The position numbers and the translations under genes are program-made. Positions 1 to 25,643 of a stretch of DNA of 64,000 bases are shown in pieces; the stretch's first letter is position 1, and each line of letters opens with the position of its first letter. Below the pieces are notes generated by a model. It did not search any database, was not told the DNA's origin, and saw only the letters and a list, made by a program, of their open reading frames with translations. The stretch comes from Hyperoplus lanceolatus. Lineage: Eukaryota; Chordata; Actinopteri; Uranoscopiformes; Ammodytidae. Where the stretch lies: the NCBI GenBank assembly GCA_026929865.2, contig CM049413.1, forward strand, positions 16,709,501 through 16,773,500. The letters run 5' to 3'.

Positions 1-3311
<3,311 letters not shown>

Positions 3312-3738
3312 CTGTAGTCAGAACAACTGTCAATGTACTCTTCAAGTCCTCCCAATGGTCCCTTTGTTTTACCACTTAACTTCTCTCTGTAACTGCACCA
3401 CCTCCACTACCAAGTTCTTAACTTCCTACACACTGACTGTTGAATAATATCAACCGAAACACTCTTTGCAGAATGGGGAAGCTGAGGCTATATGTTATCT
3501 GATTACTTGTTCCATTGATCTGTGTTATATTGCAAAATTCTGTTCCCAAATTGCGACGTCATATTAAATAATTGCAAAAGAGTCAAAAACATGAATTTCC
3601 TAACATCCTGTGTTGCGTATTCTTGGGTTACATACATAACACGGTTTTCAGGTCATCGGTATGGAGACAGAACAGCTCTGTTGTTCCAAAAAAAACTAGC
3701 AGTAGAAGCAGTTATTGTGATAGAATGTGGACACCTAC

Positions 3739-3930
3739 CTGTAGGACTTGTAGCTGGGCTGCTGCGATGGCATCAAGACAGATGATGGGCCGAACAGGGC
3801 ATGGTGGCAGCAGCAGCAGAGCCTGGTACTAGAGAAGCACCATGTTCACAAGAAGCCACGGACGGCAATGACCTGTCACAGAGTGTGGTGACAGCACTGC
3901 ATCTGACTGCAAACGCACTTCCTGTAATGA
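3739..3930 (-). promoter_or_regulatory. sla: candidate sla 5' noncoding exon and ETS-type promoter
   Basis: On the minus strand a good donor (CTACAG|gtaggt) ends a possible untranslated first exon at 3739. It would splice to the acceptor before 3311. About 180 bp upstream lies ACAGGAAGT (3917-3925 on the complement), an ETS/PU.1-type core common in TATA-less blood-cell promoters. No TATA box is evident. This is inference from position and motif only. Confidence 0.35.
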
Positions 3931-4019
3931 AAATGAGGAAGAGGGCCAGCAGAAGTGTTGTTTATCCACGCCCAGCAGATGATGAAAGAAGAAGGGACTC
4001 AAGAGCCGTCTAGATGTAC

Positions 4020-6226
4020 TTAACTGAAAGCACTGTTGCAGGCTAATGTTTTTTTTGGTTTTGTTAAAATTCATAATTCTTTTATTATTTTTAAAATGAA
4101 GCTTTTCATTAAACTGTTAGTTATACGGTTTATAATATACTGTATGTCACAATGTTCCAGTAGAAATCATTATAATTTTAGGACTGTAACTGTCCCATAA
4201 ACTGTTAAATGACAGCTTCTCCACAGTTTCAGATCTGAACATTTTACTCTGAAATATGTTCTCCTCTTAAAGAACATTTTATTTCACCGTTCTGCAATCC
4301 ATCCACTGTTAATCAGAACTAGTGTCCTTCAGCATGTGCACCTGTTCGGGACGTGGACATGCTGCTGCTTGATTTTGATGCACATCTATTTACTCTGTTA
4401 CGGTAGGGGAATACTTTCATCCTTTTTGCCCTTTCCAAGCACAGGTTTTTTAATTTTTTAACAGAACCACTGATCCAAACAACTTCTCACTTCACACTCA
4501 GCAATGCACTCCCTTGTATCCTCAGAAACCCAGCCGTTACGTGTAATGGCACACTTTCTGCCTTTTTATGTGCACATGCCATCGCTTGGATTTTGATGTG
4601 TCTACTCACGCTTTTTACGGTAGAGGAGGCGCATTCTCACAACAAAGTCCGGATGGCTCGTCCAGGTTTGAACAGTTTTCTCAGAATAACTGATCCAAAT
4701 AACTTTAAACTCGGCACTGCACTGCACTCCATTTTCTTTTATTTTTTTTTTCTCATTTCCAATGCTCCATTTTATAGTGCGGAAAGACAGAGATGGAATG
4801 GGGCACAGAGGGGAATAACATGCAGAGAACTGCATGAGGCTCAGTCTCAGAGGGGGGGACCTAATCTAACAAATACACCACGAGCATCCCCGGCACTGCA
4901 CTCCATTGAGTCCTCAGCAATATTCCTGACAATTGAAGTAAAGTGGATCGGACAGTTTGGGTAGAAAGCCTTGCTCTGTCCAACCCTAACAATGTCCACC
5001 CACCAGTCCCTCTAAAAAAATAATTCTTGTTAACACTATATTTAATTTGTTTAATCCCTACAAACATTTTTAAGTGTAAAAACTGTATCTGTATTATGGG
5101 CGGACTATTTCTTGGCTGCTACCAGTTGAAGGCAACTAGAGATAACTATCTGCTGTTTGTTAATCTATTGGTCTTCTCTGCTAACTCTTAGTACAAAAGT
5201 GAAGAGGTGTGTTTCATTAAAATGTAAAAAAAAACTGATAAAACTGATAAAAAAACAATCAGCAAATTAATCCGAAATAGGAATTAATATTAGTTGCATC
5301 CCATACAGTGAATTCAAATGATATATGCATATTGTTATCATATTGACGCTGCAGTAGGCTACATGACGCATCAGAATACCTTGATCCTTTCAGAAATAGT
5401 GACTGTGCTAAAGCATTTCAACCATTTGCAATACACGAAAGAATGAAACAGAATTCCTCTTTTGGTATGGCCATCAGAAATGTTGACAAGATGAAATATC
5501 GAAATTATACCTACTTAAAAACGTAAAATGTATCGCAACTGTCATCACATGTTTTACATATACTGTAAAAAGTTATTTTTAGTTGGCCCAGCGGATGTCT
5601 GCACTTGGCGGCGTTCGTGTCTGGTGGCACGGAGATTGAGGGCTGTGGTTAGAGGGTTGTTAGAGAGAGCATCTTGGTTATTTATCTGCTCAAGCAGAAT
5701 CAGAAGTAGAAGATTAAAGTAAGTAAAGGAAAAACTGACATGTGACTGCCTACACCTTTAGTGAAAACTAAGCTGCAAAATATATAGCTGAACATTCTCC
5801 CACAGGTTAACAAAAGACAAGAGGGCAGAGATTGACATTCATGTCACCACACAGTGAATATCTCTATGTGCAAATGTGGAACTGGAAATGTCTTGGTGTT
5901 ATCTTGAGCCATTTTTTCATCTGATATCTGAAATAATCCCATGACACAGCTGAAGTACAAATTAGGGAACCCAAACCTATTTTGTTCCAGATCTATGACC
6001 TTCTGAGACAGTACATCACAGTCTGTGTGACATTTATGTCTTTTATGTACATGATTTGTGTGTGTCAGGTAGAGTTTGAAAGAGAGGTATGCGCATGGTG
6101 TAGCGTGCCAGGAGATTTCTGAAAAACTGCAGCTGATTACACAAAAAACGTTATTTTCTTTGCAGCTGCACAATGTCTGAAGGATAAATGAACGTCTCAT
6201 CAATGACAAACCCTTTCACTTTGTCC
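4020..6226. other. intergenic, no gene seen
   Basis: AT-rich DNA with no coding exon recognised on either strand. A decayed SINE-like block lies near 4735-4890 (a pyrimidine run, then ATAACATGCAGAGAAC, as in other fish SINE tails). Otherwise nothing stands out. Confidence 0.6.
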
Positions 6227-6234
6227 CACTCTTA

Positions 6235-7446
6235 GGTAACACTTTACAATAAGGTACACACAAAAAGAGTAGTTACCCTTTTTAAAAGGTAAATTTACCT
6301 TTTTAAAAGGTAAATTTACCTTTTAAAAGGTAAATTTACCTTTTGAAAAGGTAAATTTACCTTTCCAAAAAGGTAAGTTTACCTTTTAAAAAGGGTAGTT
6401 ACCCTTTCAAAAAGGTAAATTTACCTTTTAAAAGATAAATTTACCTTTTAAAAAGGTTAGTTACCCTTTTGAAAAGGTTAGTTACCCTTTTGAAAAGGTT
6501 AGTTTACCTTTTGAAAAGGTAAGTTTTTGAATTTTCTCCATCCACTTAGAATGGGGCTGTGGAGTCATTTTTGGAAAATAACATTTCAGATCCACATACA
6601 TATTTTCATATATTTTCATATTTTCGGGGTCATGGGGCCCATTCCAGAGGAGGTAATTTCAAACTCCTGAAAAAGTTGAACATTTTGAAAGTTATTAGAG
6701 GAAAAGCATTCTCAAACTCTCGACTTAGGCAAATTTCACTTGCCTTAGTTCAAAAGGGTAACTAACCTTTTGAAAAGGGTAGTTACCCTTTTCAAAAGGT
6801 AAATTTATCTTTTAAAAGGTAAATTTACCTTTCCAAAAGGTAAATTTACCTTTTAAAAGGTAAATTTACCTTTTTAAAAGATAAATTTACCTTTTTAAAA
6901 GGTAAACTTACCTTTTTGGAAAGGTAAATTTACCTTTTGGAAAGGTAAATTTACTTTGGAAAGGTAAATTTATCTTTTAAAAAGGTAAATTTACCTTTTA
7001 AAAGATAAATTCACCTTTTTGGAAAGGTAAACTTACCTTTTGAAAAGGTAAATTTACCTTTTAAAAGGTAAATTTACCTTTTTAAAAGGTAAATTTACCT
7101 TTTATTAAAAGTAAATTTACCTTTTTGAAAGATAAATTCACCTTTTTAAAAGGTAAACTTACCTTTTGGAAAGGTAAATTTATCTTTTTAAAAGGTAAAC
7201 TTACCTTTTTGGAAAGGTAAATTTATCTTTTAAAAAGTAAATTTACCTTTTTAAAAGGTAAATTCACCTTTTTAAAAGGTAAATTTACCTTTTTGAAAGG
7301 TAAATTTACCTTTTGGAAAGGTAAACTTACCTTTTAGAAAGGTAAATTTACCTTTTGAAAGGTAAATTTACCTTTTAAAAAGGTAAATTTACCTTTTAAA
7401 AAGGGTAACTACTCTTTTTTTGTGTACCTTATTGTAAAGTGTTACC
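6235..7446. mobile_element. non-autonomous hAT-like element filled with a palindromic minisatellite
   Basis: Ends are inverted repeats of about 40 bp: GGTAACACTTTACAATAAGG at 6235 and its complement ending at 7446. An exact 8-bp direct duplication, CACTCTTA, flanks them (6227-6234 and 7447-7454), as expected of hAT-type insertion. No transposase ORF is present. The interior is two arrays (about 6270-6525 and 6745-7410) of a roughly 20-bp unit near AAAAGGTAAATTTACCTTTT, itself a palindrome, separated by about 220 bp of unrelated sequence. hAT assignment rests on duplication length; other 8-bp-duplicating superfamilies are possible. Confidence 0.85.
6270..7410. repeat. palindromic ~20-bp minisatellite arrays
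   Basis: Roughly 45 copies of a self-complementary unit (core GGTAAATTTACC within AAAA/TTTT arms), with variants such as GGTTAGTTACC and GGTAAACTTACC. The arrays are interrupted at about 6526-6744. Because the unit is its own reverse complement, the array reads alike on both strands and could extrude hairpins. Confidence 0.9.
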
Positions 7447-8045
7447 CACTCTTACTTGTCCTGTGGTCCATTAACTATATCTCTTCTTATTTTGCTTATA
7501 TAATCTGTTTATTGCTCATCTGAGCTCCATAAATATGTATTTTTGCTATTATTATTAAATCAATCATTTTTGCAAAAGCCAAAGCTCGGCTTGAATTCTT
7601 TTTAATTTTGATGAAACATCTCAGACGATCAAAATATAACACCAAATGAAGCTTTCACCAAGTTAAACACAGGGATATATTGTGTATATTTGGAAGCCTC
7701 AGATCCTTTGTTTCATAAGAATATTACTCTGTGCCACACATTATTATTCTCAAGACAATGTAGCTTGTGTATTTTCCATATCAAACTCTTTAAGATTTGC
7801 ACTGCTCCAGAAAATGAGGCCTATTTCCTCTGCCATCTTTCCTTTATAAATGCAGCATAGCTAATGAAAATTAAAAAAATAACAATGGAGGTAGAGCAAG
7901 AGTAACAGCCGCACTGTTACAGTAAACTTATCTTAAAACCCTTTGGGGACGTTTAAATGCAGACCCTGTTCATATTTTTAAAGTTTGGGTAGATATTAGC
8001 TGGAGTCGGAAAATACTGAGCTCGCAGTTCCCTTTGTTGGCTTCC

Positions 8046-8048
<3 letters not shown>

Positions 8049-8084
<36 letters not shown>
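8049..8084. repeat. (GT)n microsatellite
   Basis: About 18 GT units in intergenic DNA. Confidence 0.9.
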
Positions 8085-8088
<4 letters not shown>

Positions 8089-8637
8089 GCGAGTGTGTGC
8101 GTGTATGGGGGTGAGGGGAAGGGTCAGCTCTGGGCAATAAATATAGAGGAAGTACACAGGAACAATATGTCGCATCATGTCAAAACTGAAGTGCAACCAA
8201 ACTAAACTGCATTTTGTCCGAAAACATTTTCTGCTGTGCTGTGGTTCGGTGGGTGGTGGCTGGTGGCTGGTGGCTGGTGTCAGATGCCAAGGCTGTAGCT
8301 GTTGTGGCTGCAGAGAAGGAAGGAAGTCTTCATCAGCTTCAGATGAAAATAAACACAAGGTCAACATGCAGCTTTTGAGGAGAGAGTTTGAGAGGAGCTC
8401 ACAGTTGCACCTTTTTAAAATAGAACACGCAAAGTTTCCAGTGGCCAGTTGTATTAATTTTCAAAAGGTTTCAAGATAGGTTTTACTTGTATTTATTTGG
8501 GGAAGTAGGCTTAAAGACAGGAAAATGTAATATCTTCTTTGCATCGTAAACAACGTTGTGCTACACAGACAAGCTTTTTGTGATCTCTTGTGAACAGTTT
8601 ATTAAATTGGTTCAGCCAAAATTTGAAGTTTAAAGTT

Positions 8638-8710
8638 AAAACACTACCGCTTTTGTCCAAAGGGGTGCAAGAATGATCAAAAACTGAAAGTTCCTCGGAG
8701 GACCTTTAAG
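8638..8710. mobile_element. fragment of a TTAA-type MITE
   Basis: Shares AACACTACCGCTTTTG and CTGAAAGTTCCTCGGAG with the right half of the element at 50961-51199. Only one end is preserved here. Confidence 0.55.
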
Positions 8711-9204
8711 TAAAAATACCTAAATATTATCGGCACAATTTACTGTTAACTATTAAATGTAAGGTATTTATAAGAGAATGTTACCTGTCAATGTTATACT
8801 GTTGTAATAATGATGCATTTATGTGTAATCAGCATTTATAGTTTGTTGATGTGTAGTTTTATCATAACACAAGCTGATTATGTCAGTTTATTATGTGAAT
8901 GTCATTACCATAACAATACCATAACAAATAACAGAGGTACAGACTTGACTGTTTTGTAATACTTTTGCAGATGTGTTTTATCTGTATCAGTATAGCTGTG
9001 TATCTGTGTATCTGAATGTGATGAAAATGGGGGCGGGACCTGATAAGCCTTTGGCTTCTCCTGCCACCCTTTGGACCATAACACAAAGAAATACGTATGA
9101 ATATGTCAAAGTCAAAATTGTGTATTGTGTGTAATTGTCCGAAAGAATAATAATAATAAATTAATTCATTAAAAATTATCGGTTGTGTGTCTGTAAAATC
9201 TAAC

Positions 9205-9330
9205 TGGTTGCTAAAGGTGTTAGATAAATTTACTGGAGTAGAAAGATTAAGTAGCATACACTTGAAATACTCGTGTTTAAAGTTAAGTACCAAGATTGTA
9301 TTTAAGTAGCCTAAATGTATCAAGTCACAT
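9205..9330. mobile_element. decayed Tol2/hAT-like remnant
   Basis: Runs such as ACTGGAGTAGAAAGATTAAG, TTGAAATACTC and AAGTTAAGTACCAAG resemble the AAGTAAAAGTAC-rich interior of fish Tol2-like elements (compare 49589-50881). No ends are preserved. Confidence 0.35.
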
Positions 9331-9339
9331 TTCAACAAT

Positions 9340-19728
<10,389 letters not shown>

Positions 19729-19764
<36 letters not shown>
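19729..19764. repeat. (TC)n microsatellite
   Basis: About 18 TC units, 80 bp left of the hAT element at 19846. Confidence 0.9.
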
Positions 19765-19768
<4 letters not shown>

Positions 19769-19845
19769 ACCTGTGGTGCCAAACTACAGAGGTTGGTGTC
19801 ATTCCAGTCAGATTTTCATCAGCAGGTCGGATGGTGACACAAGAG

Positions 19846-21757
19846 CAGGGGCGGATCTAGAAAAATATTCATGGGGTGGCAAGAGGGTGGCAGGAGATTT
19901 TAAGGGGTGGCAACCTGTGGCGGATGTATATACAGTATGCCGATTTAATTAAAGCCATATAAATAAATATGTACTTGGGAAAGCCCCCACATTTAGATAT
20001 GTTGACTAAATAACATAATACTTAATGTATTGTAGCACGAGTGAAGCCTTACATTTAAACATAAAAGGTGTCAGACAATTTTAAAGATTATTATTACTGA
20101 ATAATTACTACATTACCTGCCTCACAACAAACACCTGCACTAATACACCAGCATGGGGCTCAAAAGCTATGCAAATAGGGCTGCAATAAGTACTTAGTTA
20201 ACAGTGAGTCTTTGGTATTTGTCTGTGTTAATATGAGATACTCCCATCAGATGTCAATCATCAGTCAAACTTGAGTGCAAATATCAAGTTATTCAAATAT
20301 TCTAGTAATTTACATACAATAGAGATACAATCATTCATAGAAATATTGTGTGGCATTTTCCTATGTTTGGTCACAAACAGTGACCTGTTAAACACATTGT
20401 AAATGGGAAGAGGTTCAGTAATGTCCAACACAGAAATAGGTCTACTGGTTATTATGAGCAATTGATAAGCACAACCTAAGACTTTAATTTAAATAGGGTG
20501 ATAAGAATTAGGAAGTATATCCTTATACAAAGGCCTATAGATACAATTTAAAAAAATAATTAATGAATTTCAAGGGTGTAGGTATGGGTGTATTTTTGAG
20601 CATTCATCACTTCATTTCCTGCATTCTGGTGAATTTATTTGCATCAAGTTTATGTAAAGTAATTGACAACATTTAGGTTCCCAGTGACAACAATAGAATA
20701 GAATACAATACAGTAATATCATGCATTCTGTATTGCTTTCAAATATTTATTCTCCTCTATTGTTAAAAAAAATTGGTTTAGTAAAAAAGAAGAAGTGATT
20801 ATTCACGTCTATCATTGAGAATGTAGTGGCTGGTGGTATTTTACTTGCCTGCAATCTTCAAATATTCAAAAATAATAAAGTGCAAAATGAGGTTTTAATC
20901 CTCATGTATTTACTTTAAGCTACTAGTGACTAAGTGTGCAGTGGACAGAGGGAGGAAGAGATAGCTTTATTTTATAATTTAGCTTTTTGATTTGTGAGCG
21001 TGATCCTCGCTGACTTTTAGACCGACTCGCGCTGTCTGCTCCGTGAGGCTCGAGCCCTTCAGCTGAGCGAACAGCTGTCCAACACGGAGATGAAAAACGA
21101 AACTGAAACTTAACTATCCTGTCCTGCCTGGGCTGACTTAAGGTGGAGCAACCAACTATAAATGAATAAATATTGTACTAAACTGTAACACAAGTAATGA
21201 GTTGTGGAATTTGGATCAGTAGCCTACAGTAGTGCACAATCTTCGCTCATGTGAACGTTATGGTAGTTTTTCCGAGGCATTCACGAGTTCCTAACGTTAT
21301 TATTAACCTCTAGTCATTGTCACCACACAGCAGCATATTAACTTTATAGGAAAACTACAACTCCGTTAGCCCTGCTCTTTTCTCATTATTGTCATTTTTC
21401 ATAGATAGACAGTTGATCAGTAATACCTGGAGAGTGTAGTCTCTCCTGTGCTGCTTGCTTCGTTAGTCTAGAGAGGTTTGGATCCGTCTCTCGCACGCCT
21501 TCCTTGTATTCAAAATCAGTGCCGTTAGGAGCGGTTAGGAGTCTCGGGAGTGGGTCGCGGGGGATCGGGGTGGGGCAATATTACCTGGCTACATCCACTT
21601 GCAGTCGGACATTTGAAACTCGCGCTCGTAAATGTCCCTTAACAGCCAAAAATAAATGTTTAATTTGGCGCTGCCAACTGGGGTGGGAGCTGGGGTGGCA
21701 AGGCTTTTTTTAGGGTGGCAGTTGCCACCCCATGCCACCCCGGTAGATCCGCCCCTG
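19846..21757. mobile_element. non-autonomous hAT element (TIR CAGGGGCGGATCTA)
   Basis: Left end CAGGGGCGGATCTAG and right end GTAGATCCGCCCCTG are inverted repeats; next to them GGGTGGCA-rich subterminal repeats are also inverted. The exact 8-bp duplication CACAAGAG flanks it (19838-19845, 21758-21765). No transposase ORF is seen. The interior (about 20860-21176) matches, in reverse orientation, part of the other hAT element at 24042-25643. Confidence 0.88.
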
Positions 21758-22155
21758 CACAAGAGGCCCCAATACAACTGAAATAAGGGATCTTTATTTC
21801 CATATGGTTGAACAACCCGACAAAAGCAGAATGGTGTGGGCCCTCGCTTGCCGTCACCTCCAAAGAAAAACATTCAAATTTCCAGGGGGAAAAAAAGAAA
21901 GGAAAAGCAAAGTTCCAGACTCAGTGATAGATGACATCATTGACTTAACTTGGGGGAACATCTGGGGGCTAGACACAGCCCCAGCCTTGAAATAGTTTCT
22001 GTTGGTAGGAGATATAGGCCACCTGTGTGGGTGTATTTTTTTTTTTTTTCAAAGCAAACTATCCTTTTGATAATATGAACACAGACATTTATTTAAAGAT
22101 ATTTCTTGGAGCATGCAGCTCAGTCACATAGTGGGGGCGGTAATTGGCAATACTA

Positions 22156-22620
22156 TCCAGCTGCAGCCCCGGAGACAAACACCCTGGCGTGACAACAACA
22201 CCCTGGCGTGACAACAACACCCAGGCGTGACAAGTTACCTGTAGATTTTATTTTTGCAACGTCATAAACTTCAAAGTTGTAAGCGATTAGGTTCAGGCAT
22301 CACAGCTGGGTGGTTAGGGTTAGGGCAAGGGGACAGGGAGAGGTTAGAATATAGATAGAACATTGAGGGAACACCGCGGCGACCATCTTGAGTACGTCAA
22401 GTCAAACAATAAAAAAGACCGCAGACCGATAGGCTACTAAGTTTGTGTTATTTATATTGTTTTGAGGATTAGGTTCAGGCATCATAGCTGGGTGGTTAGG
22501 GTTAGGGAACATGAGTGACGTAGCAGACATGTCATGGAAGCTAAATAGTCAAAAATCACGACCGTCACGCCAGGGTGTTTTTGTCACGCCACGGTGTTTG
22601 TCTCCGGGGCTGCAGCTGGA
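22156..22620. mobile_element. small inverted-repeat element with repeated subterminal motif
   Basis: Ends are long inverted repeats: TCCAGCTGCAGCCCCGGAGA at the left and its complement ending at 22620, continuing with ACAAACACCCTGGCGTGACA. The motif ACAACACCCTGGCGTG recurs three times at the left end. Two direct internal repeats carry GTGGTTAGGGTTAGGG (about 22311 and 22491). No clean target duplication was found and the superfamily is unknown. Confidence 0.65.
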
Positions 22621-22678
22621 CCCTACTCATAATTGGATGCTGAATGTGGTGGATGAGAATTGAATGGGACTGTATGTG

Positions 22679-23738
22679 TAAGACCCTGTTTCCACCTGGG
22701 ATTAACATCTGACTTTTTGAATCTGGTTACAAGTGGACAGCTCTCAATCCGTGTGTTCCCACTTGTATTTTCAAATGTGACTTCTTTGTCTACTTGTGAT
22801 CCGATTCCATTTACCCGCGCTGTATTTAAATCAACACGCACATCATTTCCGTTTGCATTGCTGTTTTTAACCGGTGGGGTTCAAACAAGTAAACATACAG
22901 GGCTGTACAGTGCCACAGTTTTAATCGCATTTGCTATTAAAATGCATTACATGCGAAGATAATTACAAGTCTAGGTTGAAGAGATAGGCTACTGTCTCAT
23001 TTAGACAAGGAGGAGCGATGCACAACACTGCTTAGAGGGCTCTACATTAACACTCGCCAAATGCGGGAAATATCATAGATAGTATATAAAAGTAAAAACT
23101 CTTAGGCGAGTAAGTTATTACTCCACTTTGGTTGGTGAAAGATGTGTGTTTGCCGGGCGGCTTTTCTAACGTCTGCTACACTCTTGTCACCACCACCAGT
23201 CCAGTACACGGCTTTATGCAGTTAAGTTAGCCTACTTTACGTGCGAACAGAATATTTCCTGTGCGCCTTCACATTAAAAGCCTGTTACTAGCCAAACGCG
23301 AGTTAACTTTTATTTTTAAGCGGATAAGAACAGGAAGTCGTTGCCTTGCAGCTCTCCATATTTTCAGTTTTACGCAGTGAAATGAAATCAGAGGACAGAA
23401 AGCTTGTCATTTACAATACTGGCGGATGCACCTAACGTGCATGAGGCTTCTATAAAAGCTGCATGAAGGCCAGTGATGCACTTTTAACGTATTTCCGCTC
23501 AGGCAGGGGGCAGCAGTTGAGTAGGAGGTCCCTAAAGTTGACAAGAGTCACATTGGTGTTTCCACTACCAAATGAAAGCGGACACATCGGACACAAGCGA
23601 CGTAAACCACCTCCGAATGTGGTTTTTGTGATCCGATCTCAATGTGTCTTGAGAGTGTTTTCACCTGTAGTTAAAGCTTTATTCATGTGATCCGATTACA
23701 AAAGTCAGATGTTAATGCCAAGTGGAAACAGGGTCTTA
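22679..23738. mobile_element. non-autonomous DNA transposon (TIR TAAGACCCTGTTTCCAC)
   Basis: Left TAAGACCCTGTTTCCACCTG and right end (complement TAAGACCCTGTTTCCACTTG) are imperfect inverted repeats of about 50 bp, both continuing into ATTAACATCTGACTTTT. No transposase ORF is recognised. The target duplication could not be fixed, so the superfamily is open. Confidence 0.7.
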
Positions 23739-24353
23739 GATGTGCTTATTTATTATAATTTAATCCAAATCAACAACACTCATTTAAGCAATTAAGATGC
23801 TGATTGCAATTCAGCGCAATAAAAACAAGTAAACATTGGACACATTTTAAGTTTAAGAGGTGGCACCTTTGGCTCAGATTATACTGTTACATCATGAATG
23901 GGCTCAATCTAAACCAAATGTAAAGATGTACAGCAGGCTACAATCAAAACCACAATGGAATTTAAAGGGTGGTGTGCAAAATGTGCATCCAGTGTGTAGC
24001 CTAACACCTCAAAACCTTTACCTAGAATAGAAACCAATAACCAGGAGCGGGCCGTCCATTGAGGCAAACCAGGCAATTGCCTGGAGCCCCGGGGCCCCAT
24101 AAGCCCCTTTGGGGCCCCCAAAATGCCCTCTTTATATTTTGCCCCATATCTATAGTTTTTTTTATAAAATATCTCTTCACAATAGTATCATCGGGATGTC
24201 TAATTACTCGCGTTTTGACGGCCTTTCTGCCAACCGTGCACCCCCTTTCAGTCTGCACTACATGGACTATTCCATTACACATTACGCTCATGACGCTGCA
24301 CGTTCACGCGTAAATCCAAAAAAGTAAATAGCGGGAGAAGAGAGAGACGAGAT

Positions 24354-24503
24354 AAACCTAACCTACCTATACCAAAATGAAGCGACATACGAGAGCGGGC
24401 CACAAAACAAACAGAAGAAGGACCAAAGTCAGGACTTAATATCAAAGCTGCCGAAGCTATTAAGCTTTTTTCCAGCACCCAGCGCGGTGGCAGCGGGACC
24501 TTA
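24354..24503 (+). pseudogene. hAT/ZMYM-like N-terminal remnant
   Basis: An open stretch reads NEATYESGPQNKQKKDQSQD and then LPKLLSFF before a stop. That resembles the YESGAQKRKK and LPKISxFF starts of fish hAT-derived zinc finger MYM-type 1-like proteins (recognised from memory). The middle of the protein is missing. Confidence 0.45.
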
Positions 24504-25283
24504 GACGGAAGAACAGCTGTCTACATCATTAACCGGTAACGTTCCAGCTCCTACTGTCAATCCAACAGGTGGCTCTGGCTCAGCCAGCAGCTATGCTAAT
24601 GACGTGAATGTGTGTCAACAAACTGATGGAGATAATTAATGGTGCAACGGATCACGGTTAATCCGTGGTCCATTCGGACCAACCCTCACGGTTTGGGACC
24701 CACGTGAACCGCGGATTGGATGCATATATGCTAAAAAAAAAGACGCCTGTGTGTTCACGTGATCGGCGATCGTGTATTACAGAACAGTTAGTGGCGATCA
24801 GGGCCAGCCGCTAGGTCTACTGTAGGCTACTGACAAAAATCACACAACACATTGCCTGTATTTTTGTAACAATATTTAGGCCTATTAGTTTAGGCTATAT
24901 TTGGCTGCTCCACTTTAAGTCAGCCCAGCCAGGCGATAGTTAAGTTTCAATTTCGTTTTCACCTGTGTAACAGCTGTTCAGAACAACAGCTGATAGGCTT
25001 GCAACAACAGGAGTCAGTCTAAAGCTGTCAATGATCAATTTAAGAAAAAAGCAAAATAAAGCTATCTCTTCCTCCCTCTATCTGTGTATATTTCTCTCTC
25101 CCCTGCACACTTAGTCACTACTATCCATGCTTAAAGAAGGCAGGGTTATAACCTATTTTTTTTTTTAATATTTGAAGATTTTATTTCAAATAGGCCTAGA
25201 CTCTGTGGACACAGGCTATTTTGTAATTCACTGTGTATTTAAAAAATAAAACAACACATTTAATTGAAAGCAAAGTCATATTG

Positions 25284-25583
25284 GTCTCTAGAATTTTATC
25301 CAGGTTAGTGGCAATCATCAACTTCCTGTCAGAGAGAAAGCTTCCTCTGCGTGGCCCCTCTGACACACTTAATGACCTAGGACTACGCAATGGACATGTC
25401 ATGGGTCAGGTTCAGTTAATGGCTCAGTTTGACCCTGTGATGTGGGATCCTCTTAGACCAATCCAAGCTAAGAAAGCCTCTGACACGTACCTGAGTAGTC
25501 TCATCCAAAATGAAAAAAAGCTAGTGACTTTTGTTCATCCCTTGTATGGAGTATCTCAGTGTGCGCGATATAAGGTACATTAG
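25284..25583 (+). pseudogene. hAT transposase-like (DUF4371) remnant
   Basis: Translation contains INFLSERKLPLRGPSDTLND, then GQVQLMAQFDPVM and YLSSLIQNE. These match the order RGxxD - LxLLAxFDPVLxxHL - YLSxxIQNE of DUF4371 (hAT-type, ZMYM1-like) proteins. It lacks the RNase-H catalytic half and is surely inactive. Confidence 0.6.
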
Positions 25584-25643
25584 ATGCAAGGGCCCCCAAA
25601 TGACTGTTCGCCTGGAGCCCCAAAATGGCTAAGTTCGCCACTG

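Larger units (their letters stand above)
7455..9200. other. intergenic, no gene seen
   Basis: AT-rich, no recognised exon. It contains a (GT)n run (8049-8084) and, near 8638-8710, a partial copy of the TTAA element found complete at 50961-51199. Confidence 0.6.
24042..25643 (+). mobile_element. decayed hAT element with DUF4371/ZMYM-type remnants
   Basis: Ends CAGGAGCGGGCCGTCCA and TTCGCCACTG (complement CAGTGGCGAA) are bounded by the exact 8-bp duplication CCAATAAC (24034-24041, 25644-25651). Subterminal GCCTGGAGCCCC occurs at both ends. It holds two coding remnants (24354-24503 and 25284-25583) with non-coding DNA between. A further inserted block starting GGTGCAACGGATCACGG (about 24640) looks like a nested element. 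Confidence 0.88.

Noticed and set aside
6270-7410. Regular palindromic repeats that resemble a CRISPR array
   Set aside because: Units are contiguous with no unique spacers, the host is a vertebrate, and the array lies between transposon ends.
22311-22507. TTAGGG-like words suggesting interstitial telomere
   Set aside because: Only two units at each site, inside a direct repeat of a small transposable element.
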